DNA from: Azohydromonas caseinilytica | GTDB taxonomy: Bacteria > Pseudomonadota > Gammaproteobacteria > Burkholderiales > Burkholderiaceae_C | Reading direction: 5' to 3' | DNA length: 64,000 bases | Assembly (NCBI RefSeq): GCF_012927045.1 | Contig: NZ_JABBFW010000004.1 | Coordinates: 291,066 to 355,065, forward strand | Shown: one piece after another, positions 17,128-26,632 of the stretch | Position numbering within the stretch: the stretch's first letter is position 1 | Layout of the letters: every line of letters begins with the position of its first letter | Program-made: the position numbers and the translations under genes | Notes under the pieces: generated by a model | Told to the model about the DNA's origin: nothing | Databases searched by the model: none | What the model saw: only the letters and a program-made list of their open reading frames with translations

Positions 17128-18627
17128 TCACGCCAGCCACAAATCTCCCAGCTTCAAGCTGCTCACCCCGGTGAGCTGCAGCGCGAATTCCGCGTCGCGG
17201 TCCCCATCGACGTTGGCGTAGAGCACGCCGCTGGTGAAGCGCAGCTGGCCCGGCGCGGTGAAGGCGGCGTTGGCGGCGAGCAGGGCGCTGAAGTGCTGGA
17301 CGCCGGCGAGCAGGGCATTGGCGTCGAGGTCGCGCAGGTCGATGTGGTCGAGCTGCGCGGCGCTGAAGTCGGTGATGAGATCCCAGGTCGCAGCCGAGAT
17401 GCCGCTATCCCCCAGGGCGTTGAAGTCGAACACGTCGCTGCCCGCGCCGCCGCCGAGCGCGTCGCGCCCGGCGCCACCCACGAGCAGGTCGTTGCCCAGG
17501 CCGCCCAGCAGCGTGTCGCTGCCCGCGCCGCCGTCCAGGCTGTCGTTGCCGCTGCCGCCGTCGAGCGTGTCGTTGCCGAAGCCGCCCAGCAGCGTGTCGT
17601 TGCCGGCGTTGGCGCGCACCACGTCGTTGCCGCCGCCACCGTCGAGCCGGTTGGCGACGTCGTTGCCGGTGATGTCGTCGCTGCCGCCGCCGCCCTGGGC
17701 GTTCTCGATGACGGCCCCGTAGGCGATCCAGACGTTCTTCACGCCGCGCACCAGCACGCCGGCCTCGCTCTCGATGTTGACGGCCACGCCCAGGCGGCTG
17801 GCCTGGCCCTCGCGCAGGTCGATCAGGCCGCCGCCGGCGCTGTCGTAGCGCAGCGTGTCGGTGCCGCCGCCGTCCCAGATCGTCCGGTGGTAGGTGCTGG
17901 TGCCGGAGAAGGCGTAGGTGGTGTTGGTGGCGTTGAACTGGCGGTTGACGCCGTACAGGGTCTGGATGGCGGCGATGTCCAGCAGCATCGGCGTCGTGGG
18001 CTCGAAGGAGAACCAGGTCTCGGCATGGCCGGGCTGCGCCGAGTAGCTCATCAGCGTGAGCGAGCGCGTGTCCTGGGCGGGGTTGAGGATGGTGCCGTTG
18101 CGGCTGCCGGCCTCGAAGGGATGCTTGAGCCCCAGGGCGTGGCCGATCTCGTGCAGCACCGTCTCGTACTCGTAGCTGCCCGGCGTCCACTCGACCTCGT
18201 GGGAAGTGCCGTCGGTGTTGAACCAGACGTCGCCGGCATGGGCGGCGTTGTCGGGCAGGTAGGCCCAGGCCTGGGCATCGCCGAGGCTGGCGTAGGCCAA
18301 GCGCAGGTCGCCCACGCTGGTGGCGGTGTCAGCCGTCTCGGCGAAGCGCAGCCCCGACACGTTCGCCCAGGTCGCCAGCGCGGTGCGCACGGCGGCGCGG
18401 TCGCCGCTGGTGAGCAGGTCGTAGCCCGGCGACCAGGGCTCCTGGGACGTGTCGGTGCGCGGGCCGTAGCCCGTGCGCGGATCGGTGGACCAGACGGCCG
18501 ACAGCCCGGGAAAGCTGTAGCTGATCGTCGTCGAGGCCCAGCGCAGCCCGTCGATGAGGCTGTTGACGTCGCTGCGGCTGCTGAACGGGGACAGGCTGGT
18601 GGCGGACCAGCTCCACGGGGTGGGCAT
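17128..18627 (-). CDS. Serralysin-type (M10B) secreted zinc metalloprotease with RTX repeats
   Basis: 499 residues from ATG 18627; GGAGGA (18635-18640) lies 7 nt upstream. The protease domain carries the metzincin motif [11 protein letters not shown] (His159, Glu160, His163, His169) and the Met-turn SLTLMSY (Met193). After a linker come tandem GGxGxDxLx calcium-binding nonapeptides (~335-405; [20 protein letters not shown]) and the serralysin C-terminal secretion domain ([20 protein letters not shown] and the last ~90 residues). No Sec signal is present, as expected for type I secretion. The exporter and adaptor genes are convergent next door, which supports export by that machine. No serralysin-inhibitor gene is adjacent. 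Likely an extracellular calcium-dependent protease. Confidence 0.92.
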   Translation of the reverse strand: MPTPWSWSATSLSPFSSRSDVNSLIDGLRWASTTISYSFPGLSAVWSTDPRTGYGPRTDTSQEPWSPGYDLLTSGDRAAVRTALATWANVSGLRFAETADTATSVGDLRLAYASLGDAQAWAYLPDNAAHAGDVWFNTDGTSHEVEWTPGSYEYETVLHEIGHALGLKHPFEAGSRNGTILNPAQDTRSLTLMSYSAQPGHAETWFSFEPTTPMLLDIAAIQTLYGVNRQFNATNTTYAFSGTSTYHRTIWDGGGTDTLRYDSAGGGLIDLREGQASRLGVAVNIESEAGVLVRGVKNVWIAYGAVIENAQGGGGSDDITGNDVANRLDGGGGNDVVRANAGNDTLLGGFGNDTLDGGSGNDSLDGGAGSDTLLGGLGNDLLVGGAGRDALGGGAGSDVFDFNALGDSGISAATWDLITDFSAAQLDHIDLRDLDANALLAGVQHFSALLAANAAFTAPGQLRFTSGVLYANVDGDRDAEFALQLTGVSSLKLGDLWLA

Positions 18628-18715
18628 CGTTGCGTCCTCCTGTTGCGGGATGGACGACTTTTGTAGGCCGGCCCGGGTGCGCCGCCCCATCCTTCAAACG
18701 GCTGGAGACGCCGGT

Positions 18716-18745
18716 GCGCCCGAGGCCGGCACGGGCCCCGGGCGC
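18716..18745 (-). terminator. GC hairpin after the large RTX gene
   Basis: A 12-bp stem with one G-U pair and a 6-nt loop (arms 18716-18727 and 18734-18745), starting 6 nt beyond the stop codon of the RTX gene on the minus strand. No T-run follows, so it may terminate transcription or protect the 3' end; the serralysin-like gene has its own ribosome site downstream. Confidence 0.4.
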
Positions 18746-18751
18746 GGCGCC

Positions 18752-21643
18752 TCAGGCGATGAGGTCGGTCGCCAGGCTCAGCGCGGTCACGCCGGTGAGC
18801 CGCAGCGCGAACTCCGCGTCGGCATCGGCGTCGGTGTTGCCGTACAGCACCGAGCCCACCACCTTGAGCTGCCCGGCCGCGGTGAAGGCCGCCGTGGAAG
18901 CCAGCATCACGGTGAAGGCATCGTTGACGCCGGCCGTGGCGGTGTTGGCGTCCAGCGCCGAGAGGTCGATGCGGTCCACGCCGCGCGCGAAGTCGTTGAC
19001 GAGGTCGCAGGCGGCGGCGGTGATGCCGTTGAAGTCGCCCAGCGTGGCGAAGACGAAGCGGTCCGCGCCCTCGCCGCCGGTGAGCACGTCCAGGCCCGCG
19101 CCGCCGGTGAGGATGTCGTTGCCCGCGCCACCGGCAAGGGTGTCGTTGCCGGCGTTGCCGTTGAGCGCGTTGGCGCCCGCGTTGCCGGTGAGCGCGTCGC
19201 CCAGGGCCGAGCCCTCCAGGTTCTCGATGTTGAACAGCGTGTCGGTGTCGCCCCACAGGTCGCGCGCCGTGCCGGTGGCCAGGCTGGCCACCACGCCCAG
19301 GCCGGTCTGCGGCTTGGCGTTGCTGGGCTCGTAGGCGCCTTCGAGGTAGCTGGCGGTGTCGATGCCGGCACCGCCGTCGAGGCGGTCGGCCCCGCTGCCG
19401 CCGTAGATCAGGTCGCCGCCGCTGCCGCCGGTGACGGTGTCGTTGCCGGCGCGGGCGAACACGTAGCTGCCGTAGGGGCTGGCGCCCAGCGTGATGGTGT
19501 CGGCCCAGCCGCTGCCGTGCACGGCCTCGATGCCGGTGAGCTTGTCGGCGCCGATGGTGGCGCCACTGGCCGCGCCGGTGGCGAGGTTGACGCTGACGGC
19601 CGCGCCGGCGTCCTCGTACATCACCACGTCGGTGCCGGCGCCGCCGTCCACGGTGTCGTTGCCGCCGCCCAGGCGGAACCAGTTGTTGGCGGCGCTGCCG
19701 GTGAGGGTGTCGGCGAAGGCGGTGTCCTCCACGTGCTCGATGTTGAGCAGCCGGTCCGCGCCCGCGCCGCCCAGGGCGCTGCCGGTGGCGAGGTTGACGC
19801 TCACGGCCGCCGCGGTGCCGCGGTAGGAGACGTTGTCGCCGAAGGCGCCGTTGGCGCCGCCGTCGATGGTGTCGTTGCCCAGGCCGCCGGTGAAGTAGTC
19901 GTCGCCTTCGCCGCCGGCGAGCGAATCGTCGCCGGTGCCGCCCTCGAAGCGGTCGTCGCCCAGGCCGCCGATGAGCGTGTCGTTGCCGAAGTCGCCACGC
20001 AGCAGGTCGTTGCCGGCGCCGCCGTCGAGCCAGTCGTTGTCGGTGTAGGTGGTGGACAGGTTGAACGAGCCGGGCTCGTTGCCGGTGTAGCCGCTGAGCC
20101 GGTCGGCGCCGTCGCCGCCCACGATCGTGTCGTTGCCGTAGTAACCGCGCAGCTCCTGGAAGCCCGCGCCGCCCACGAGCGAGTCGTTGCCCGCGCCGCC
20201 TTGCACGCCGTACACGCCGCTGAATCGCACGGTGCCCAGGCCGCCGTCGGTGAGGCCGTAGGCGGCCGTGCCGCTGCCGTTGGCGCTGAAGGTGGCGATC
20301 ACCGAGGGCTGCGCGCCGCCGAGCTCCTCGACGCCCATGCTGGAGAAGTTCAGCCGCGTGGCGCCGTTGCCGATGACCCGGTCGTTGCCGCCCACGGCGC
20401 GGTATTCGTTGAAGGCCGTGGAGGCCAGCGTCTCGCCGGGCATGGCGCTGACGATGCAATCGCCGCTGTTGGCCGAGCGCAGCGCGGCGTTGGCCAGCGT
20501 GAAGCCGGTGGCGTCGTACAGGTCATCCAGGTAGGTGCCGACGACGGACTCGATGCCACGCAGCGTGTCGGTGCCCACCACGATGGCATCGCCGGTGACG
20601 ATGCCCTGCGCCAACTGCACCCGGATGCCCTCGGTCATCGGCGTGCCGGTGTTGTACTCGACGCGGTCCAGGCCGCTGCGGCCGTCGATGAAATCGTCGC
20701 CGCCCTGGCCGCGGAAGCGCTCGGCGCCCCGGTCGCCCGAGAGCGTGCCGCCGGTGCCGAAGCCCTGGGTGTTGACCTGGCCGCCGCCGACCAGCGTGTC
20801 GTCGTAGTTGCCGCCGCGCAGGCCGCTGACGCCGGACACCACCGGTGCCAGGCCCGGCGACGTGGCGTTGATCGGGCCGCCGTAGCTCAGGACGATGTCC
20901 ACCCCGGCCGCGCCGAAGGCCTGCCCGGCCAGGCTCAGCGACAGCGCGCCGGCGACGCCCGAGTAGTTGAGCACCGTCTCGCCGTTGCCGACGATGGTGT
21001 CGTTGCCGCCCAGCGGCGTGAACACGCACAGGTTCTCGCCGCTGGAGCTGCGGTTGGCGCTGCTGCCGCCGAAGCCCACGGCGGTGTAGGTGTCGGCGTG
21101 GTTGGAGCCGACGATGTGCTCGACCTCGCGCAGCGTGTCGGTGCCCACCGAGGCGTTGCCGCTGACGATGCCCTCGGCCAGCCGCACCGTGACGCCGGCG
21201 GTCGCGTCCGAGTACTCGGCCACGTCGCTGCCGCCGCGGCCGTCGAGGGTGTCGTTGCCCATCCCGCCGCGGAAGTTCTCGTTGTCCCAGCCGTTGCGGC
21301 CGCGGATCACGTCGTTGCCGGCGCTGCCGAGCAGGGCGTCCACGCCGATCAGGGTGTCGGTGCCCAGCAGCGCGCCGGCGGCGCTGTACTTCCGGACGGT
21401 GCCGAGCTGGAGGTCGGCCTCGATGCGGCCGATGGCGGCGGTGCCGTAGCTGACGGTGTCGTAGTCGTCGTAGCCGTAGCGCCAGTAGCTGGCGGAGAAG
21501 GCGTAGCCGGCGTTGATCAGGTCGCTGCCGGCGCTGGCGATGACGAAGTCGCTGCCGCTGCCGGTGCTGATGACATCGTTGCCGATCGTGACGCGGGTGC
21601 CGTCGATGTTGTCGCCCCACGCGGTGCCCAGAATCTTGGCCAT
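18752..21643 (-). CDS. Large RTX protein with serralysin-type secretion domain (paralog A)
   Basis: 963 residues from ATG 21643, preceded by a GGGAGGAGGA ribosome site. It starts MAKILGTAWGDN, without a signal peptide or catalytic domain. Unlike ordinary RTX proteins, the nonapeptide motifs (GGxGNDTL) are interspersed with long conserved segments: SASYWRYGYDDYDTVSY (~48-64), repeated LGTDTLIGVD-like and VGTDTLREVE strings, a GVYGVQGGAGNDSLVGGAGF block and YTDNDWLDGG. A region of about 260 residues in the C-terminal half (roughly from FGDNVSYRG to the final domain) has no counterpart in the shorter paralog. The last ~95 residues (FATLGDFNG to the end) match the M10 C-terminal secretion domain also seen in the neighbouring protease, so it is very probably a substrate of the adjacent exporter. 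Function unknown; surface layer, adhesin or calcium-dependent matrix roles are possible. Confidence 0.85.
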   Translation of the reverse strand: MAKILGTAWGDNIDGTRVTIGNDVISTGSGSDFVIASAGSDLINAGYAFSASYWRYGYDDYDTVSYGTAAIGRIEADLQLGTVRKYSAAGALLGTDTLIGVDALLGSAGNDVIRGRNGWDNENFRGGMGNDTLDGRGGSDVAEYSDATAGVTVRLAEGIVSGNASVGTDTLREVEHIVGSNHADTYTAVGFGGSSANRSSSGENLCVFTPLGGNDTIVGNGETVLNYSGVAGALSLSLAGQAFGAAGVDIVLSYGGPINATSPGLAPVVSGVSGLRGGNYDDTLVGGGQVNTQGFGTGGTLSGDRGAERFRGQGGDDFIDGRSGLDRVEYNTGTPMTEGIRVQLAQGIVTGDAIVVGTDTLRGIESVVGTYLDDLYDATGFTLANAALRSANSGDCIVSAMPGETLASTAFNEYRAVGGNDRVIGNGATRLNFSSMGVEELGGAQPSVIATFSANGSGTAAYGLTDGGLGTVRFSGVYGVQGGAGNDSLVGGAGFQELRGYYGNDTIVGGDGADRLSGYTGNEPGSFNLSTTYTDNDWLDGGAGNDLLRGDFGNDTLIGGLGDDRFEGGTGDDSLAGGEGDDYFTGGLGNDTIDGGANGAFGDNVSYRGTAAAVSVNLATGSALGGAGADRLLNIEHVEDTAFADTLTGSAANNWFRLGGGNDTVDGGAGTDVVMYEDAGAAVSVNLATGAASGATIGADKLTGIEAVHGSGWADTITLGASPYGSYVFARAGNDTVTGGSGGDLIYGGSGADRLDGGAGIDTASYLEGAYEPSNAKPQTGLGVVASLATGTARDLWGDTDTLFNIENLEGSALGDALTGNAGANALNGNAGNDTLAGGAGNDILTGGAGLDVLTGGEGADRFVFATLGDFNGITAAACDLVNDFARGVDRIDLSALDANTATAGVNDAFTVMLASTAAFTAAGQLKVVGSVLYGNTDADADAEFALRLTGVTALSLATDLIA

Positions 21644-21956
21644 GGAAATCCTCCTCCCTGATGACTGCCGTCGCCCGCGGCGCTGCCGTGGCCTGTAACT
21701 GGTGCAGTTCAGGCGCACCCGCGCCCGGGCTGCAACTGCCCTGTGCGGCGCGGCCTAGCGTAACTATATGTGTAGGGAGGTCGGTAGCGGCGCGGACCCC
21801 GGTGCGGCAGGAACGGGGCAGGGTTGAGGTCGCGATACGCCGGCAACCTGCGCCGGGGCTGCGTGGTGCTCGCGGCGCGTCGGGGACAGGGAAGCGTATG
21901 GTGCTACCGCGTCCTGCCCCGCGCAGCATGGTCGCGGGGCAGGAAGCTGTGCGGTG
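21644..21956. other. Spacer between the two large RTX genes
   Basis: 313 bp without a gene. It holds the ribosome site of paralog A, a 12-bp hairpin next to the end of paralog B, and one small AT-rich island (TAACTATATG near 21770) that on the minus strand reads CATATAGTTA and could be a -10 element for paralog A, although no good -35 is visible. Confidence 0.5.
21912..21944 (-). terminator. Perfect 12-bp hairpin after RTX paralog B
   Basis: Arms TCCTGCCCCGCG (21912-21923) and CGCGGGGCAGGA (21933-21944) pair perfectly around a 9-nt loop, 12 nt downstream of the stop codon of the minus-strand RTX gene. There is no T-run, so termination is likely rather than certain. Confidence 0.5.
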
Positions 21957-24065
21957 TCAGCCGACGATGTCCACCATGGTCAGCGTGGTGACGCCCGTGA
22001 GCCGCAGGGCGAACTCCGCTTCCGCGTCGGCATCGACGTTGCCGTAGAGCACGCCAGCGATCAATTGCAACTGGCCTGCCGCGGTGAAGGTAGCGTCGGC
22101 AGAGATTACGGTGGTGAAGGCGTCGTCTCCCGCGGTGGCGGTATTGGCGTCCAGCGTCCTCAAATCGAGCCGGTCGACGCCATGCACGAAGTCAGTGATG
22201 CGGTCAACTGCCGACGCCGTAATGCCATTGAATTCCTCCAGCGTGTCGAAGTCGAACACGTCGGCGCCGGCGCCGCCCGTGAGTGTGTCCTTGCCCGTAC
22301 CACCGACGAACACGTCGTTACCCGAGCCGCCTTCGAGCGTGTCCTGGCCGGCACCGCCGATGAGCACGTCGTTGCCGAAATCGCCCCGTATGAAGTCAGC
22401 ACCGTTGCCGCCATCGAGCCAGTCGTTGTCGGTGTAGCCGACAGACGGATTAAGGGCAGGGACGTTGTTGCTGCTGGAATAGCCGAACAGGCGGTCATCG
22501 CCGTTGCCGCCACGAAGCGTGTCGTTGCCGTAGTAACCGCTGAATTCCTGGAAGCCGATGGCGCCGACGACCGAGTCGTTGCCCAGGCCGCCCTCTACGG
22601 CATAGACGCCGCTGAAGCGCACGCTGCCCAGCCCACCGTCGGTCTGCCCATAGGTAATGCTGCCACTGGTTGCGCTGGTGAACGTGCCGACCACCGAGGG
22701 CAGCGTGCCGGTGAGTTCCTCAATGCCCATGGAGGCGAAGCTCACGCGGGTGGCGCCGTTGCCCGCGACCTGATCGTTGCCTCCGGTGACCCGGAACTCG
22801 TTGAAGGCCTGCGAAGCCAAGAACTCACCCGCAGGCGCGGAGACGATGCCGTCACCACTGTTGGCCGAGGCACCTATGGCGTTGCTCAAGGTGAAACCCG
22901 TGGCGTTGAAGTAGTCATCAAGGTAGGTGCCGGTGACGGATTCGATTCCACGCAGCGTATCCACGCCGACCTGGACAAGGTCGCCGGTGACCAAGCCGAG
23001 CGCAAGCCGTATGTCCACGCCCTGCGACATCGCCTGCCCGTTGTTGTATTCGGCACGATCCAGGCCTGTGGCGCCGTTAATGAAGTCGTTGCCAGCGTTG
23101 CCCCGGAAACGCTCGGAGCTGGCATCGCCCGACACGGTGGTTGTGAAGCCGTTGGTGTTGGTGCGGCCGCCCCCGACGAGAGTGTCGTTGTAGGTGCCGC
23201 CGCGCAATGCCGAAACGCCGGAAGCCAACGTGTTCAAGGCTGCGGCGAAGCCTGAAGTGGAGTTGGGATCGTCCGTGTAGCCGAGAACGATGCGGGCTTG
23301 CTGTGTGGCGGTGGTCAGTCCGGCAAGGCTCAGGTTGAGCGCACCGCCCGCGCCGTTGAAGTTGACCACCGTCGCGCCGTTACCGCTAATGGTGTCGTTG
23401 CCGCCTAGCGGGCTGTAGATGTTGAAGCCGTTGCCATCGGAGTTGCGGTTGGGGCTGGTGTTGCCGAAGCCCACGGCGTAGAAGGCGTCGTTGCCGTTGG
23501 TGCCGGTAACGAGCTCGATCTGCCGCAACGTGTCCACGCCCCGCAGCGTGCCGCTGGCGTCCAGCTTGCGTCCGACGCCGGCGGCCAGGTTCACGGCAAC
23601 GCTGCCGAGGTCGGCGTAGTTGACGCTGTCGAGGCCGCCACGGCCGTCGTAGAGGTCATAGCCTGCGGAGCCCCGGAACTCCTCGTTGTCGCCCCAGCGG
23701 TTGCGGCCACCGACCACGTCGTTGCCCGCCGTGCCGACGATGGTGTCCACGCCAATGAGGGTGTCGGTGCCCAGCACCGTGCCGGCGGTGTTGGTCTTCT
23801 GCACGGTGCCGGCTTGCAGGTCCACCACGATGCGCACGCTGCCGTTGGCCACGCCATAGGCCTGCCAGAGGTTGCTGTAGTTGACGGTGTCGTAGTCGTT
23901 GTACCCATAGCGCCAGTAGGAGGCGGACTTGGCATAGCCCGCGTTGATGAGGTCGTTGCCGGCGCTGGAGAAGATGGTGTCGCTGCCGATGGAGCTGCTG
24001 ATGGTGTCGTTGCCGGTGGTGCCGTTCAGCGTGTCGCCGGCGGCGGTGCCCAGGATGTTTGCCAC
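21957..24065 (-). CDS. Large RTX protein with serralysin-type secretion domain (paralog B)
   Basis: 702 residues. The start is GTG 24065, placed by a GGAG 5 nt upstream (24071-24074) and by alignment of VANILGTAAGD with MAKILGTAWGD of paralog A; no suitable ATG exists. It shares with A the SASYWRYGYNDYDTVNY block, TVLGTDTLIGVD, DTLRGIESVTGTYLDDYF, a GFQEFSGYYGNDTLRGG block and YTDNDWLDGG, then RTX nonapeptides and the M10-type C-terminal secretion domain (DFDTLEEFNGITASAVDRIT onward). It has no signal peptide and no recognisable enzyme domain. Base composition is somewhat less GC-rich than A. Expected to leave the cell through the PrtDE-like exporter nearby. It may arise from the same duplication as A. 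Confidence 0.84.
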   Translation of the reverse strand: MANILGTAAGDTLNGTTGNDTISSSIGSDTIFSSAGNDLINAGYAKSASYWRYGYNDYDTVNYSNLWQAYGVANGSVRIVVDLQAGTVQKTNTAGTVLGTDTLIGVDTIVGTAGNDVVGGRNRWGDNEEFRGSAGYDLYDGRGGLDSVNYADLGSVAVNLAAGVGRKLDASGTLRGVDTLRQIELVTGTNGNDAFYAVGFGNTSPNRNSDGNGFNIYSPLGGNDTISGNGATVVNFNGAGGALNLSLAGLTTATQQARIVLGYTDDPNSTSGFAAALNTLASGVSALRGGTYNDTLVGGGRTNTNGFTTTVSGDASSERFRGNAGNDFINGATGLDRAEYNNGQAMSQGVDIRLALGLVTGDLVQVGVDTLRGIESVTGTYLDDYFNATGFTLSNAIGASANSGDGIVSAPAGEFLASQAFNEFRVTGGNDQVAGNGATRVSFASMGIEELTGTLPSVVGTFTSATSGSITYGQTDGGLGSVRFSGVYAVEGGLGNDSVVGAIGFQEFSGYYGNDTLRGGNGDDRLFGYSSSNNVPALNPSVGYTDNDWLDGGNGADFIRGDFGNDVLIGGAGQDTLEGGSGNDVFVGGTGKDTLTGGAGADVFDFDTLEEFNGITASAVDRITDFVHGVDRLDLRTLDANTATAGDDAFTTVISADATFTAAGQLQLIAGVLYGNVDADAEAEFALRLTGVTTLTMVDIVG

Positions 24066-24255
24066 GGTATCTCCAGAAGTGAGGGGTTCACTGCGGCAGG
24101 AGTGGCCGCATGCACACCCGCCGCTGCAGCCCGGCGGCGCCCTGGAGGGCTTCGCGACGGCGGCCCGCGGTGGGCCGGGCCAGTCTAGGTAGCGCGGCCA
24201 GGGGTTTGCCGCCGCCATCCCCGCCTCGGGTGGGCCCGGCCGCCGCGCTCCCGCC

Positions 24256-25170
24256 TCAGCCGCGCCGCCCCGACACCACGATGCCCGCCACGATCAGCGC
24301 GAAGGCCACGCCGTGGTACCACCTTGGCGGCTCGCCCAGCACCGCCGCCGACATCAGCGCCGCGAACAGCGGCGTGAGGTTGCTGAAGAAGGCCGCCAGC
24401 GCCGGCCCGGCCGTGGCCACGCCCAGGCCCCAGCAGCGGAAGGCCACCAGCGCCGGGCCCACGACCACGTAGGCCAGCCCGGCCAGGGTCCAGGAGCTGC
24501 TCCAGCGGATGGCGTGGGTGCCCGCGGCCTGCTCCAGCCCCGCGGCCGCGCCCGCGCCCAGCAGCCCGAACAGGATCTGCAGCAGCAGCGCCTCGGCCCA
24601 GTGCCAGTGCGGGCGCTGCGCGCCGCGCATCGACGCCGGCGGACGCGCCAGCAGCCAGCTGTAGAAGGCCCAGGAAATGATGGCCACGATCACGTACAGG
24701 TCGCCGCGCACGAAGCGCACCTGCAGCAGCGCATGCGCGTCGCCGCGCGCGATCACGAACAGCACCCCGGCCAGCGACAGCAGCGCGCCCAGCAGCTGGC
24801 GCGGCCCCGGGTGCTCGCGGTAGAAGAGGGCGCCCACGGCCAGCATCCACACCGGCATGCTGGAGGCGATGAGCGTGACGTTGATGGGCGTGGAGCTCAC
24901 CAGCGCCAGGTACTGCAGCGCGTTGTACAGGCCCACGCCCAGCGTGCCCGTGAGCAGCAGGTAGGGCCAGCGCCCGCGCAAGGTGCCCGGCGCGCGCAGC
25001 ACGCGCCAGCCCAGCGGCAGCAGCAGCAGCGCCGCCAGCAGCCAGCGCAGGAAGTTCAGCGTCAGCGGCGGCACGCTGCCCACGAGCAGGCGCCCGACCA
25101 CGGCGTTGCCCGCCCACAGCAGCGGCGGCACGGTCAGCAGCACGGCGGTGCGCGGAGCGATGCGCATCAT
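24256..25170 (-). CDS. EamA/DMT-family transporter
   Basis: 304 residues from ATG 25170 (a second ATG follows at 25167). Ten hydrophobic segments arranged as two EamA repeats; the conserved SSTPINVTLIASSMPVW block marks the end of the first repeat and AFFSNLTPLFAALMSAAVLG the second, followed by a short basic tail SGRRG. Such permeases usually export small metabolites; the substrate is unknown. Its ATG overlaps the stop of the DUF2007 gene by three bases (ATGA), so the two are translationally coupled. It is only weakly similar to the DMT transporter at 11.6 kb and belongs to a different subgroup. Confidence 0.85.
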   Translation of the reverse strand: MMRIAPRTAVLLTVPPLLWAGNAVVGRLLVGSVPPLTLNFLRWLLAALLLLPLGWRVLRAPGTLRGRWPYLLLTGTLGVGLYNALQYLALVSSTPINVTLIASSMPVWMLAVGALFYREHPGPRQLLGALLSLAGVLFVIARGDAHALLQVRFVRGDLYVIVAIISWAFYSWLLARPPASMRGAQRPHWHWAEALLLQILFGLLGAGAAAGLEQAAGTHAIRWSSSWTLAGLAYVVVGPALVAFRCWGLGVATAGPALAAFFSNLTPLFAALMSAAVLGEPPRWYHGVAFALIVAGIVVSGRRG

Positions 25171-25484
25171 CGGGCGTCCCCTTGCGGGCGCAGCGCGCCG
25201 CAGTTCCAGCACTGGCCGAAGGGCCCGTCCACGCGCTCGCCGCAGGCGGCGCAGACCCAGTGCTGCTCGGGCAGGTTGCGCTGCGCCTCCAGCAGCGCGC
25301 GCGCCTCCTCCAGCCGCGCGTCGTCGAGCACCCAGACCTCGGGCAGCGCCTGGTCCACCGGGATTTCGCCGGCGATGCTGCCGGCCCAGGCGCGCTGGAC
25401 CTGGGTCTCCACCCCGGCCTGGTTCAGCAGTTCGGCCCACAGGGTGGCAATGGCGAGATTGGGAGCGGTGGTGAGTCGGCGCAT
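25167..25484 (-). CDS. DUF2007 small protein with C-terminal zinc ribbon
   Basis: 105 residues if started at ATG 25484 (MRRLTTAPN), where DUF2007 homologs normally begin; an in-frame ATG at 25508 adds eight residues and cannot be excluded, since neither has a clear ribosome site. The N-terminal ~68 residues form the DUF2007 (GlnB-like putative signal-transducing) fold with the characteristic GEIPVDQALPEVWVLDD segment. The tail carries two Cys-x-x-Cys knuckles (CAAC and CWNC), a probable zinc ribbon. It precedes and overlaps the EamA permease gene, a common pairing in Burkholderiales. Molecular role unknown. Confidence 0.8.
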   Translation of the reverse strand: MRRLTTAPNLAIATLWAELLNQAGVETQVQRAWAGSIAGEIPVDQALPEVWVLDDARLEEARALLEAQRNLPEQHWVCAACGERVDGPFGQCWNCGALRPQGDAR

Positions 25485-25642
25485 GAGGAAATCGGACCAG
25501 CGAGGCATGGCACCATAACCGGCTTGGACGGGCCCGCCCCGCCGGGCCCGCTTCCCGGCCCGTGCCCCGGCTCGCGTCCCGGGACCGGACCCGCACGGCC
25601 GCCCCGGCGCCGCGGCCGGGGCCTTCAATCCACGGAGACTCT

Positions 25643-26632
25643 GTGATCCCCAACGAACAAGCCATCCGCTTTGCCCGCCCTGGCGGCCCCGAGGTGCTCG
25701 AGCTGCAGGCCGTGGCCGTGGGCGAGCCCGGCCCGGGCGAGGTGCGCATCCGCCACCATGCATGCGGCATCAACTACATCGACGTCTACTTCCGCCTGGG
25801 CACCTACCCGCAGCCGCTGCCCGGCGGCCTGGGCATGGAAGGCGCGGGCATCGTCGAGGCGGTGGGCCCGGGCGTGATGCACCTGGAGCCCGGCGACTGC
25901 GTGGCCTATGCCAGCCAGCCCCCGGGCGCCTACTGCAGCGCGCGCGTGATGCCGGCCACCCACGTGGTGCGGCTGCCCGACGGCATCGACTTCGAGACCG
26001 GCGCGGCGATGATGCTCAAGGGCCTGACGGTGCAGTACCTGCTGCGCCGCACGCTGCCCGCGCAGGGGCTGCAGCCGGGCGACCACGTGCTGTTCCATGC
26101 CGCGGCCGGCGGCGTGGGCCTCATCGCCTGCCAGTGGGCCAAGGCGCTGGGGCTGCAGCTCATCGGCACGGCCGGCTCGCAGGCCAAGTGCGAGTTGGCG
26201 CTGGCCCACGGCGCGGCGCATGCCATCGACTACTCGAAGGAAGATTTCGTTGCGCGTGTCAACGAGATCACCGGCGGCGCGGGCGTGAAGGTGGTGTACG
26301 ACTCGGTGGGACGCGACACCTTCGAGCGCTCGCTGCAGTGCCTGCGTCCCTTCGGGCTGATGGCGCTGTTCGGCGCCTCCTCGGGCCCGGTGCCGCCGGT
26401 GGACATCGGCCTGCTGGCCAAGAAGTCGCTGTACCTGACCCGCCCCACGCTGTTCAGCCACCTCGCCAGCCGCGAGGCGACGCAGGCCATGGCCGACGAG
26501 CTGTTCGAGGTGGTGGGCTCCGGCGCGGTGAAGATCCCGGTGGAGCGCCGCTACGCGCTGGCCGACGCGGCGCAGGCGCACCGCGACCTGGAGGCGCGCC
26601 GCACCACAGGCTGCAGCGTGCTGCTGCCATGA
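25643..26632 (+). CDS. qorA: Quinone oxidoreductase (NADPH-dependent, zeta-crystallin type)
   Basis: 329 residues, starting at GTG 25643 with GGAG (25634-25637) 5 nt upstream; no ATG fits the conserved N-terminus (QAIRFARPGGPEVLEL). It is a medium-chain dehydrogenase/reductase without structural zinc cysteines: GroES-like N-half with GINYIDVYFRLG and GMEGAG, then a Rossmann half with AAAGGVGLIACQWAK as the NADPH-binding turn. Full length for the QOR family, which reduces quinones with NADPH in the cytosol. Its stop overlaps the start of the following GNAT gene (ATGA), so they form a two-gene operon. Confidence 0.92.
   Translation: MIPNEQAIRFARPGGPEVLELQAVAVGEPGPGEVRIRHHACGINYIDVYFRLGTYPQPLPGGLGMEGAGIVEAVGPGVMHLEPGDCVAYASQPPGAYCSARVMPATHVVRLPDGIDFETGAAMMLKGLTVQYLLRRTLPAQGLQPGDHVLFHAAAGGVGLIACQWAKALGLQLIGTAGSQAKCELALAHGAAHAIDYSKEDFVARVNEITGGAGVKVVYDSVGRDTFERSLQCLRPFGLMALFGASSGPVPPVDIGLLAKKSLYLTRPTLFSHLASREATQAMADELFEVVGSGAVKIPVERRYALADAAQAHRDLEARRTTGCSVLLP

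Noticed and set aside
17405..17700. Regular short DNA repeats that could suggest a CRISPR or VNTR
   Set aside because: They encode in-frame GGxGxD calcium-binding nonapeptides of the protease; there are no spacers.
18554..21661. About 1,000-codon plus-strand frame across the RTX genes
   Set aside because: Val/Ala/Gly/His-rich shadow of repetitive RTX coding sequence; no ribosome site and no recognisable domain, while the minus strand has perfect RTX motifs.
21760..21790. Sigma-70 promoter for RTX paralog A built on the minus-strand TATAGT
   Set aside because: No acceptable -35 hexamer 16-18 bp upstream; only the -10-like element is seen.
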